DNA from: Schistocephalus solidus
Lineage: Eukaryota; Platyhelminthes; Cestoda; Diphyllobothriidea; Diphyllobothriidae
NCBI GenBank assembly: GCA_017591395.1
Contig: WEDG01004283.1
Span: 45,584 to 109,583 of the forward strand
DNA length: 64,000 nt
Direction: 5' to 3'
Made by a program: the position numbers and the translations under genes. The notes below the pieces were generated by a model that was not told the origin of the DNA, did no database searches, and saw only the letters and a list, made by a program, of their open reading frames with translations. Shown one piece after another: positions 35,075 through 47,000 of the stretch (positions are counted from its first letter, which is position 1; each line of letters opens with the position of its first letter).

Positions 35075-35250
35075 TGGATACGTGGTGGCACGCGTAGGGG
35101 CGGGCTCACACTGCATTGTCACTTACGGCTCTCCCACTCCGTTTACTCTGATTCTGGACCTGGCGGCACGGTCAGGAGTGTCTCCGGCTGCGCTAGCCGT
35201 TGGCGCCAGAGCCCGTCTCGGGTTTTCTTGACTCCGCCTTGACATTGGGC
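35075..35250 (-). repeat. SINE-like family B copy, partial
   Basis: Begins GTGGTGGCACGCGTAGGGGCGG, matching the copy at 26165, and stays GC-rich to about 35250. The signature end with ACTATAAA is missing or too diverged. Confidence 0.5.
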
Positions 35251-35904
35251 ACAGAACGATCAGAGAAGATAGAGCATGGTAGATAGACGGCAAGGTAACT
35301 ATTACTTAAACATAATCTATGCGTATTTCAACATCTATGCCCCACCATGTTTCGGAGCATAGGGTGGGGATCTTCGGAATACGATAATCAAACTGTCGTT
35401 GACTAATATGTTCTTCGAAGATTTCCGCGCTCATTTGATGACTGTGCCAGGGTCAACATAGAGCATGCTTTCTAATTAGTAGAACTAGGTCCCCAGAAAC
35501 TAGCTGCCTGCAACTACAACCGTATTTTCCTGCAGTCTACCTGCGGAGAGAATCGCATCATTTTAATCTCCACCTTCCCCCGCCTGCTGATATGGGAGAA
35601 GGCAACCTGGATATACCTCATATCGTGGCTTCGGCCTCAAATGGAGCATGTTCTCGCACGGAAACTAGACTGACAAGATCTACTGACGACAAAAACCATC
35701 TTCGATGCCAAAAGCTGGATGGATTGATCCCTTGTCATATCCACGAAGTTGCTCCGACTTTAACCTGTCAGGAACAACGGTAAGTTAAAAACTCTTCCGT
35801 TGAATGCATGCTCGTCGTTGTGAGTTCAGCAAAAGCACCTGACTCCGGCCCACAGCGCCACTGTAGAGACACAATAGCGTTCACGTTGAATTTCCAAGAT
35901 GGAT

Positions 35905-36480
35905 GTCGAAGCAGGCCATTGAATCTTAAAACCGGCCAGGCATTTGACTGGCAAAAGGCATCAGTCTGGAATAGCCGAGGACGTCAGTGGAACATCAAAC
36001 TCAAGACGTACAAGGCGGTAGTCTCGAAGGCATAATCCTAAGAGGCAAATACATGGACTTTCAACACTAACCAAATTAGGAAACGAAGGCAGTCACTTAT
36101 CAATTGTCTCCGGAAAATGCGTAAACTGAGGTTGCCGGAAAGGATCTCGGACACGAGGGTCATGTGACTGGCCGTGAGCCTCAGCATTTGGGCAAAATTG
36201 TGAGAACTTCAATTGTGTTGGAATGGTGAACCCACAAGGACGGATGGCAAGCGCCTATCTAATCAACCTTAATAAAATGAATTCACTACAGGTTTTAGCC
36301 TACGTGGATGGAAGAAAGGCAATTCTAAGGACATGCCCTGGAGATTCCCTGAGAATTTACATATGAATCCTACTAACCAGGCTCAATCGGTCTTAAGAAG
36401 AACAGTCAATATCGGGTCAGGAATCTTCTTAGACCAAATGATCACCATTATCAAAGCCAAATGAGCACCTGACAAGTATA
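35905..36480 (+). pseudogene. LINE reverse transcriptase, C-terminal remnant
   Basis: C-terminal end of a non-LTR retrotransposon protein. The frame reads VWNSRGRQWNIKLKTYKAVV, then TWTFNTNQIRK, then (with stops and shifts) pieces equivalent to the known run on the far side of the RT thumb: RLPERISDTRV, LQLCWNG (for LRWAGH), DGKRLS, and GWKKGNSKDMPW and NTRQ-like blocks to about 36470. This is the region found in the abundant endonuclease-reverse transcriptase LINEs of invertebrates. The RT core is absent and the frame is broken at about 36015 and later. Confidence 0.75.
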
Positions 36481-38270
36481 CAGTGCCCTAGACCAAGAAA
36501 CGCCCCTCCAACCCACTCCATTCCCTATCGTTTCGTTGTTGTCAACGGGATTCCCGTAACGTACGCTGTGAGCACATTTGCTGTAAAGCCTTCTTTTGGA
36601 AGTTTTGGCACAATTAGTGGAGAGAAAGGAAATATACCATATTGGAGCTACATTTTCTAAGGGGATTTCGTGGAAAATAGATACGGGATACATATATCGG
36701 TGCGGTACCGTCAGCGGTTTTAATGCAACCATTTTGTCAACTGTAAGCACATTTGCCAGTTTCCTGACTAACCCGCAAGTGCTAAGATGTGCAAAACAAA
36801 GCTTTTTGTGTGAAAAATTAGACATAGAGGCTTCAATTTGACTTTGGTACAGAAATCAATAATTCTCCTGAATCACGTTTATCACCATTAGGTTTGGTCC
36901 TCCAAAACAATTTTACGTTTCACTGCAAGCCATTTATACAGGTTAGGCACAATTTTATGAATGGGCGATATTTGCAGTGCAACATAGAAAGAAGTACAAT
37001 GCAGTTGAAATCATCTTCCTCAGTGCACGTTACTCCTTCCAATTAAGCGGGCAAAGGAAGCCTTTTCTTGAACGCCACCAAAACTTATTTTTGCGCGTAA
37101 TCGCTGATGCAAGTAAAAGTTGCAAAAATGGTTGTGAAAACTGTCTTATTTCGATTGAAACCTCAATTGACGCACACGGTTTTTGGGGTAATTCATCATA
37201 AGGCCACTGCAATTAAATGGAGAGAAAACATTTGATCTATAGACTGGGTTTTTATTGGACTCGGTGGAATGTTTTATCACACTTTTCACTCCCACGCTGG
37301 TACAAATCAACAAAAAAAAACAGCACAAACGTGCACGAGTTTTAAAAGTTCTGTTCACAAATATCTAAAGAAAAAAATATACATTCATTGAACACCCAGG
37401 CATCCTTGAATTGTTTAAGATGAGCGATGATACCCATGTTAGCATTTAAGAAGTCAAATTTTGCGAACGTACGCGTTCGATTATTCATCACCAGGCTTTT
37501 ACAGGGATATAAGAGTGTGTTCACATCGCGCTACAGTGACGAAGTAGCAAACTCCTTCCCTCCCTTAGTGCCCTATGTTGGGACTAGGCCTGAGCTCTGA
37601 ACACCCTTAACCCCGAACTTACTCTTGAAATCTTTGTTACTCCACCCTCCCTTATATTACTGTAAAGGCCTGATAATTAATACTCGAAAGCGTCCATTTG
37701 CCAACATTTGACTGCTTAAAAAATATATATATATAAGTATATCAAATGATTTTGCATATAAACAAGTAAAATAAAAATCCCCAATATATAGGGATGGAGA
37801 CATGAATCCCACGGTTAATGGAAGAACGGTCAAAGACGGATCTATTCTTTGCATTTTCGTTTTGAGAATATTCCAAACTCTCCTAGTAAGCGCACGTATC
37901 TAGACACTAAGATAAGACTTATTTTCTCAAACACTCCTCTATATCATCTCGAAGTTAAGAATAGACCTCCTAAATGAACATGTACCTTTTCCATTTCTCC
38001 TGTGGAGCATGTCCTGTAAAACAGCTTGTATAAGAGCTAACCATACTTTAACATGGACCTCAGTTCACATCCCGTATTCCATCGTAAACCAGCTTCAAAA
38101 TCGAAAAGGCTGAACGGCAAAACACTGGGACTAGCTGAAAGTTTGCACTTTGTTCTTAACGAGTTTCAAGTCATGTTGACACTCTCTTCATGGTATCCAA
38201 AAGTCCAGTTAAATATGGCATCGTAAAGAAGCCGACGGTTTTCTTGCATTAGGCGTAAGTCGTCGGCGAG
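36481..38270. other. No gene recognised
   Basis: AT-rich; overlapping frames of 60-124 codons on both strands at 36451-36841 lack recognisable features. May contain introns or further exons of the unrecognised minus-strand gene. Confidence 0.4.
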
Positions 38271-38273
38271 CTA

Positions 38274-38400
38274 TTGCTCGACAACTATAGTCCTAAGAAC
38301 CCCGTGTGTAGTCCGAAGATGAGGGAATAACGGTGATCCATTGCTTGACTACTATAGTCCAAAGAACGCCGTGTGTAGTCCGAAGATGAGGAAATAACGG
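38274..38400 (+). repeat. 67-bp tandem duplication
   Basis: Two units, TTGCTCGACAACTATAGTCC and TTGCTTGACTACTATAGTCC onwards, start 67 bases apart and are nearly identical through GTGTGTAGTCCGAAGATGAG and AATAACGG. A few substitutions separate them. Confidence 0.9.
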
Positions 38401-38504
38401 GAGTTAACGTTAAAATGGGGAAAGCTGCCAACCTCCAGGAAATAAGGACGAACCAGAAGGAAAATAACTAACAACCGCGTTCTTGATGAGATAAATGGAA
38501 AAAC

Positions 38505-38585
38505 GTTCATGCGATCACTTGACCACGAAGTTTAGTCGCCTGACGTTTTGGATTCATGCTCAAACCCATCAACAGACACAGCGTG
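38505..38585 (+). repeat. PLE-associated repeat, copy 2
   Basis: TTTAGTCGCCTGACGTTTTGG and CAAACCCATCAACAGACACAGC; see the copy at 13270. Lies about 300 bases beyond the end of the minus-strand PLE. Confidence 0.5.
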
Positions 38586-38865
38586 AGATACGGGTAATGC
38601 ATACACTGGGCGTTGAAGCAGTTGCAGTCGCTATGTATCGCATACGTATGACAAATAACAGCTCTCTCTCTCCCTCCTCCACCGAGGATGGTTGACCTAT
38701 AGAGCGCAAATGGCTTGACAGCCTACACGCAGGTCACTCAGTACTGAAATCTCACCAACTTTGTTGGATGTTGGCGTGATGATGGGTCGTCCACCTGACT
38801 CAACGGCACTGGCGTTCAAAGCAGCGTTCAACTGCGAGCTCCCAGTGGCCTTTTTAATTAGCCAA

Positions 38866-40202
38866 ATATAATCTCAGCACCGAATATAGGGTGGGGAGGT
38901 CATTGCGCTTATGCGATCATTACCTGCAGAGATAATTTCAGCCACGTCGAACTGGAATGTGGCCTGATCTCGTCAAATAAACCCCAATTCGAGAATTGGC
39001 GTAATTTCATTGCACAGATGTCGCGAGTTCCGCCATTCGTATCCGGAGTGGTCTTCAAGGTATTCGGTGTAGTTGTTTTGTCCACAACAGTGTCAGATCT
39101 GATAAACGACTCCCGACATTTCTTGCCTAGACATTTGGTTTCTTGGTTGCATTGCCTGACGCCTAAAGGCTGTCTCCGGTCTGTGCGCGACTCCAACTCC
39201 ATGTTGTTCGAAAATGCGGCGGATGGCTTCCAAGACGTTCTTGACCTACCGAAGCGCTCACCAAAATTTTGGGTCAGCGCGATTTGGTCGCTTGTCTAGC
39301 TTGCAGATGTACCGGTTGGTGAATCTGCGCGGGTCACCATTTCCTCTGAATACACGTCAAAGTTACTGTATTTCGGCGACTTTGTCATCCGGTTCACGCC
39401 CTTTGTACGTTATATGCAACTTCGTTTGTAATCGATTGGCTTAGTGCCACTGAAGTTCAGTACATGCTTCGTGTTTATCGCTTTCCTAAATACCTTGGTC
39501 TTTAGGCCACCACAAATTATGCGGCGGACTAGGAGATCAAGGAGGCTAGCTAGTGGATTTCTTCCTGCCTAATCGTAAATTAAATGTCCGGACAGGCTGT
39601 GTTGAGACGCTCTTTGAACGTAAGCACATGATTGAGTTCGATGACGACAAAGATATCTTCCACATACCAGGCTGAGCAATTCCTTCTGTAGCACTGGAAA
39701 ACCAGGAACTCCAACCACTGCTAATAGAAGCGAAGAGGCGAGTTCCAGGAGGTAAGCGCAAAGTAGACAAGATCACTGGAACAAGCCCACTATTCGCCTG
39801 TCATTTCGGATGCTCACTCGAATCCATTATTAGAGACCAAGTCAGATAAGGGTATTTGATTGCCCTGGTTTTGCAGTATTTATAGGATGCAGTTGCTAGG
39901 CCATTACAGCTCCCGAGGGCATCTCAGATAAATGCACGTGGTGTGATAATTTTCTGAAAAAGTCAAATGCTGCAGGGTGCAGTTGTCATGCGGTTGCTGT
40001 GCGCCTGCGTACCTGTCAAGATTATCGTCCCAGACGCTCATTACACGTGGTTGCATGCGGTGTGATAATGACCCGCAGTCTAACTGCTGACGGTAGGATT
40101 TCATCATCTGTGCAAACCTTAGGGCATTTTGCTCAACGACATTGGCACTAGGGATAGTGGTCATCCGCACGTTCTTCGCGAATATAACTGTTTTGCCCAA
40201 GC
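38866..40202 (-). pseudogene. Penelope-like element, reverse transcriptase plus GIY-YIG endonuclease remnant
   Basis: Minus strand, 5' to 3': LxxLVFQCYRRNCSAWYVED, where WARYVDD is usual, then FVVIELNHVLTFKERLNTAC, TKVFRKA-like and RRVF-like pieces in shifting frames, KNVLEAIRRIFEQHGVGVAH, and SGVVYQI followed by CGQNNYTEYLEDH, which is the GIY-YIG nuclease start (YTGETG usual). It ends with DVAEIISAGNDR and PYIRC near 38890. The RT plus GIY-YIG pair is the mark of this class; the elements insert without a Ty3-like integrase. The catalytic YVDD reads YVED, and stops and shifts are frequent. The end near 38866-38935 is repeated at 40203-40245. Confidence 0.88.
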
Positions 40203-40713
40203 AAAGTCTCAGCACCGAATATGGAGCAGGCAGGTCGTTGCGCTTGTTGCTTGATTTGAGGCCGGAGAACTATGACTCAAGCAGTACGTGGCTCACGCAG
40301 TTGTCGCTTATGGCGAGAATTTAAGCTTCATCAAAATGAACGTGTGTCCGGTTCTCGGAGGATGGATACGAGGACGCGAAACGTCAGGCTCTTGTTCCAG
40401 CAATCGCGTTTCCCTCGTGACTCTAGCCGTTGTAGGACCGCTTTGGTTTTGAATCACGAGATTGGTGAGCCTAGTGTTCCCTTTTTTGTTCGTAGATTGT
40501 TCAGTAAAACGTGGAGTTCACCTTGAGACAGAACTTCAGGTGCTGAAAAACTTGGAAGTGTCCGAGGCACGTCTCCATTTCAGTGTACTTGCTTTTTAGT
40601 AGCAAATGATCTCGACCGCGAGTTGACCGTGTCAACTTCCTCTCAACTACTTTCTGGAACTCGTGTGTATTGATTTCTTTGGTAGGTCTGTGCAGTCGTG
40701 ACGACAGTCTCAC
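40203..40713 (-). pseudogene. Upstream tandem Penelope-like copy, internally deleted
   Basis: Minus strand: CLGHFQVFQHLKFCLKVNST (the RT block before the palm) near 40550, then after a deletion HVHFDEA-ILAISDNCVSHV and SNKRNDLPAPYSVLR, the normal C-terminus of a PLE nuclease. It runs directly into the next copy, so the two are head to tail. PLEs are known to occur as partial tandems with such pseudo-LTR ends. Confidence 0.75.
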
Positions 40714-40927
40714 TCGTCCACGAGCGTCCAGGACATGAACGGCAGAAAAATTTTAATTAAATTCTAAGTGGAATTTACAGACGTAACTGATAAAAATCGC
40801 TGAGGAACCATTTCATGAAGAAGTGAATTGGAGTCATTCTGGGTGCCGCAGCCACCCAGTCCGTGGTTCCAATTGATGTGAAAATTAAGTTGCTACTCTT
40901 GGAAGCGGGGAGTGGAGAATAACGTAC

Positions 40928-41084
40928 GCGGTTGATCCAGGTTGCATTTGTGCGCTGGGCTCGTGGAATCGACTGCCAGGCATTAACTAGCTCACATATG
41001 TGTTCCGTATCCAGGCTCTCCTCTTCGTGGGAAGCCATTTCCAACCGTAGGAGGCGAAAGAGGTTGATGAAACTTCGAATATAC
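40928..41084 (-). CDS. Unrecognised gene, exon D
   Basis: 157 nt, phase 2 in, 0 out; acceptor TGTTGTCTATGTTGTCTAG, strong donor CGC/GTACGT. Codes IRSFINLFRLLRLEMASHEE and CELVNAWQSIPRAQRTNATW. Confidence 0.5.
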
Positions 41085-44000
41085 CTAGACAACATAGACA
41101 ACAGCATAAGTAAGTTGAGGTGGAATAAGGTGGAAACGCGCATGCCCAGATGAGCACATTGGAGGTGTACGGTGACTTACTGGTAGAAGGAGGGTGGAAA
41201 CGGCGTCATATCCCTAAAATGACAGACGGAAGATTTTTCAACTTCTGTCAAGTTGCCGATCGAAGAAAGAGCAAATGAAAAAGACGCTCTTAACTCGAAA
41301 AAAAAATTTAAAAAGTATATTCCCGTTCAGGTTGCTTTGAGACAACGGATGTAGAGTGGTTGGCCGGGATCGTTTATGTGCCATGGCCCCCCTCCTACCC
41401 TTCCACAGGACAGAGTGAAATGAATGTCTGTATTATGGAGCGTTCTTAGTCCTATATCACGCCGGAGACAGATAAACAATCACCACACACACGTTTATAG
41501 TACTAACTGTCCGTTTGAAGTTTCCGGTTGTCATTTAGAAGTTTTTATCTAATAAATTATTCGCAGTAGGGCTAAGGAAGGCATAAATCGAGTATTGCGA
41601 AGACGAGATCACTGAGTGTCATGATGGGTTCAAGCAAGGATCCAAAACATCAGGCGAGTAAAGCTCTCGTCCGAGTGATAACGTCTTCTTCCTCCTAAGA
41701 CGGTACGTGGCTGTTACTACAAGTAGTTGGCTCCTAGGCGCTTCCATGGGTGGCGGATAGTGGAATGGCCTGTAGGAAATGTAAGCTACGAAATAACAAG
41801 ACCTGCATGTGGTCTGGTCGCAGAGCAGTCTCAATCATGCCACCAGGGAGCGTAGGGCTAAGGTCGTGCACGTAGCTTGATCAAAAGAATCCAACCATCG
41901 TTATCCAATGATAACGAACGCATGCTTCACACAGTGGTGGTGCAGGGACAGTCACTTGAGCACAAATTGGTTTGAAGTGATTGAAAACTTGCACAGCATT
42001 TACCGCACTCTCCCGTGCCTGACCAGCCTGTGCCTGATGTCAAGACAAGAATGGAGGCCGGGTCGGACGCAGGTGAGTTATATCCCATGGAGTGGGGGAC
42101 CATAAATGGCAAAATTGGGTGGTGCGGCATGAGGCGACACCTACGCGTACCCCACAGTTTCGGCATTTGCTATGGGACCTCATCCAAAATCACGCCTGCC
42201 GCAGCCTGATTTGGCTCCCGTGTTGGTCGAACGCATCGACCACGCAACCCACTAAGGAGACACGCACAATAAGCTAACAGCTTGATGACGGCAGTACAGC
42301 ATGGTGACTATGAGCCGCCACAATATACAGAAGATGTGCTATCTCATGGAGTGTGTTTTTAATAACAAAATGTCATAATAGTAGGGAGGCAGTGTTAATT
42401 ATCGTTCAGCATAATCCCAAAACATTCCAATTCCACCAGGTTTTGAAAAAGCTACTTTCCGACAGCTGCAAAAATGACTACTTTGGTAGTATGAAGTTTT
42501 CTCAGTGCTAGTTGTTAACTTGAACAAGAAGACAGCTTCAAATACTCTGGGACGAGAAGGATGACATTGCCTCCCAAATTGATGCTGCTCGTCGGGTTTT
42601 CTCAAGCCTCAGAAAGTACCTATGGACACTACGAGACATTTCCATTCCCATGTAGATGCGCATTCACCGTGCATCCACCCGGTCTGTTTTACCTATGACT
42701 GTGAATGGTGGTCTAGACGCGTGAAAGATGATCGAATACTGGAGGAATTAGACCAATACTGCTTGAGGACAAACCTCCGAGTGAAGTACGCTGACTTCGT
42801 CTAAAATGAGACAGTCAGCACTCACCAAGGAGATATGACAAGGATATTCCAAGCCATCCAAGAACGACGATTGAAGTGGTTTCGGAACGTTCTTCGTCGC
42901 CCACCTCATGAGTTACGTGTAACTGCCCTATATCCGGTCCCAATACTTAATTGGAGGTGTCAAAGAGGGGGTCAGCACAAATTCTGGCTTGACAAGATCC
43001 CTCAACACATGGAGGCGGTGCTTGCACCTTTGATATTCGGTAACCGTCATTTTCGAAGAGAATGGACTGAGCTGTCTAGGTCTTCTGCCGCGGATCGTCA
43101 CGCATCGTGAGGCACAGCTCGTGACATCATTGATACCGGCTAGATCAGGCATGATCGCAGCCGTTACAAGTACAAGAGGTGAGACTGAAACGCCATGCTA
43201 CAGTCAGAAGGCAACTGGAAAGCAGCTTGTTCAAAAGCCAGCATCCTGGTGTGACTAAAAGACCTATGGATTACGCTGTATTCGAATTTGCTGGTATGTG
43301 TGGGTGCAGGATACAAGGCGAGCCAGGGCGAGTCGCGCTCACTGTTTGACAGCACTGGAGTATGGCTGACCACAAACGACCAATCAGGGCACTGAAACGG
43401 AGTCTAATGGGATACCTACTAGGCAGTTGGTGGTGCTAAACAAATCTGAATTTTAGCGACCAGAATTCCCGCAAACCTTTGAAGGCGTGCGTTTAAAATT
43501 AAAAGTTGGACAAAAATCGAAAAATGAAAAAGCCACCTAAAGTAATTGGCCATTTTGAAAGCTCATGCTTTTCTCAGACTGGCTAAAAGTGTTTACAAGG
43601 GATATGACACCAATATCTAAGTTTGGCCAATTTTCCCTCTACGAGCACCATGGCATATAGTTTGGCAAAGTAGCTGTTAGACCACCTTACATTTCTCACC
43701 AAAGGCTCGCCAAAAACAGCAGGCTGAGTTGGTTAATTCCTTGGACGCAAACAAGGCCTCACCTTGGAGTCAGATGAACCGATGGTAGCCTACGAGGTCG
43801 TTTCGCCTTACACGCTCATTACCCAAAAACCAAAAGTGAGACCAATGAATCAACTTCTAGCTGGATGCTACAACGAGAAAGCAATAAGTTCCTCGAATTT
43901 CTAACACGTAGGCGGGCTCCTACAAATGCATTTAAACCTACGTAACCTTTACATGAACAAACCGAAGGCACACCATTGGAGTTTCCACGCCATGGCTTGT

Positions 44001-47000
44001 TAACCGAAGTTGTCCTTAAATGGAGAGAATGCTTGCATTCCCTTGGCATTATCACATCTTTTGGGCTCACTACGCCGGAGGACAGACTGGCCTTTTATGC
44101 CATCGCTAGTCTGTGTGTAGGTTTCAAAGAGGGGACAGAGGTGCGCACGGTCTTCTGGGGGATTTATCCGCAGTAGAAGTGTGCAAGACATCTGATGAAC
44201 GATGAGGCTGGCTAGACCAAATGCAAGCAAGCATTACGCCGATATGACCACCAATACGCTTACTTTCGACAGTTCAATCCTGGTAATGACGAGGTCAACC
44301 GTGTGCTTAACAGCATTGCGGTGCAGAGACGGTGACTTGCTCGTGAATTATTTTTCAGTTATAGTGGGAGTATACTTGCACTGCGTCTTCCACACTTCCT
44401 CCCTCTCTTCACCACATCCGGTGTCAAGGCAGAGTCAAGGAAAGCGGAGACGGGATCGAGCGCCAAGGAGAAAAGGTCTTAAGTCTAAGGGGCAAACTGT
44501 AATGCTGCCTCAAAACAAACAAAAAATAAACAGATGACCCAAAAGACAAAAGATGCACCAAGATAAGGCGTGCTTTCCACACTGAGCAACGGCGGTCTGT
44601 TGGTGTTGCCTCTTCCGGGTCATTTTTCGTTAACTCAACAAGTTCTGCAAACTGTGTGTAGCAGTGCCGACGCCGCCGGCGGCTGCAGTAGTCTTTTCCT
44701 TCTTCCTTCGCTTATCTGACTGCTTTTGTTCAGCTTTAACCATGATTGCTGCTTGTCGGACATCTTTTGTGTAGAGGTGGGGTGGGCACGGCGCAGTGCC
44801 CAGATCCCGTTAACGTCGCTTGTGATCTTCCAGCAAATCCCCCAGCTGGAGAACAGAGTCAGGCTGCTTCGGCTTTTTTGGTTTCACTACAGACAACGGG
44901 GAGGGTAGAAGATAGGGGAAGAATAGTTCAGGGCTCTATTAAAAGCTGAGGTGCCACACTTTTTCGTCCTCCAATCTTGTTTAAGATGGAACCCAATCAA
45001 GCTAGAGTTGATAGGACAATCCAAAGCTTGATGATGGAAGAAAAGTATCGGCTAGGAGCAACCAATCACCCAACAGGTCAATGCAGGTAACAGATGGACA
45101 AAAAGAGCCGTTTAGGGTTTATTTGGCGTTTTCAGTGAATTATAGCATAATACCTCTTTGGTAAGACCTGAGATTTGACCATGTAGGCATGAAGCTGAAA
45201 GAAACGTCATTAAATTCACGCACTCGTGTCTTACAATCTGGAATATTCAAAATGCCGTGGAAGTTGCGTGTGCACACGGACTGCTCTCGAGGCGTGATGG
45301 GACATCAGACGTTACAACGCCTAGTTCTAGCTGTTCGTTCACAGATCTCCATAGTTACCCTGAAGAGAATTCTACAAAAAAGAAGCGAACTAGCTAGACG
45401 CCGATTTCTGGTCATTTATTCCTGATAGTTGCTTAACAGAGATTAGTTGGGGTTCCAATAGGAATGAAAATCTGCGACAATCAAGCCAGATGTTTGAACT
45501 TTACTCCAGTGTGCCTTTTGGTGATTCAAAAAGCAGCGTGCGGCTCGATGGCAGTTCTAAACATTCGATCTTCTAAAAGTATATTAAAACCTCAGAGTTT
45601 CCTGTGTGGTGTTAGGGTGAAATTGGTTGACGACGGTAAATAAGTTTGTCTCTACTAATTAGAGTTCCAGAGGAGACCAACAAGACTTACTGGAACAAGC
45701 AGGTTGCGCCCTGAGATCAAATACAAGAATTCGCACTCGTATGTGGCATTGGAAGTGTTGGTGGTGGTACAGTTGGTGCTGTTGGTGTTGTCTAGGCCAT
45801 TTGGGTGATGGAATGCAGGCCGTGAGGGCGGGTTGAAACCATGCATAACTATGACCTAATGCAACGTCAATCAACCTGGATAGAGCTCAATGCCACGCAA
45901 CAAACTCTCGTCTTTCTGATGCACAGCCTTCATTAATCTTAAATAGCGTGAGGAAGGGCATGATAGGTTGCCTACTGTTTGAACCTATCAGTCGCCATGG
46001 ACATCACTGAATCCTCCGCGTCGCGCAGGTCAGTCAGTCTACTGAAACAGCTCGACTCTCGCTCGGATATGGGTAAATTGCGCCGCTAGAAGGAGAGAAG
46101 GACTGCAAGAACTTTAAACATTTTCTACCGGAGAATACCCATGAGGACTTCCAGTCTTGACAACAGGATTTGTCGTTAATACGTGCGTTTCCGCATGAGT
46201 GCACTGTTGAACAGCCTAACACGGTTGTCAAGAGGTTGAAAGGAGTCTGTTGGAATCACAGTGAAATAACCTTAAAAGAGGGTTCATCTGAGGGTTTGAC
46301 ATAAAGCAAAGCAGCATTAATTGTCGTGGAAAAACGCGGATGTAAAAAGCACTGCTTTTAGCTGTTTGTCGGTGTGACTTATTGTTGATTGGCAAAGATC
46401 ACCTTTTTTGTTGTTGGAGGTCCAAAACTCTGACAAATAAACAAATGTTTCCGGTTATCGACCAGTCCACTATCTTACTCATAAAAACACCTCGGACTCC
46501 AGCATTGGCCTCCGTTTGTTAAATAAGAAAATTGTTTTAAATTAACGGAATATGAATACAGCGTGCTAGCTAGATGTTTGATCAATTACATTCTAGTGGT
46601 TGAGGGCCACTAACGGGCATTAAATACCAGGTAGAAAAGCGTATAAAGTGAGAATCACAAGGACTCGCTGCGTCGGCTATTGAGAAGCGGGAAGATGGGA
46701 GGACGATGACGATGACGAGGGATTGATGAAGAAGTAGGACGGTGGAGGATGTTGGGGGGAACGGCGAGCAGGTGGTCAGAGCCGTCGAGTTGTTCACTAA
46801 TGGGTCAAATGATTAAATTATAAAAAGAGGAAGATAACTGGAAGGAGAAAGAGAAAAAGTGGGAGAGTGAAGGTATGTTTGCCTGACAAGAAAGTTTAAT
46901 CGCTCACCACTTAACTCCTCTTAACTCGACTCCCAGTAGTGCCGATCCACTGCGACACATTGCTTCAAAGCGTCTACTGTCAAAGGGCTTAATGTTAGAC

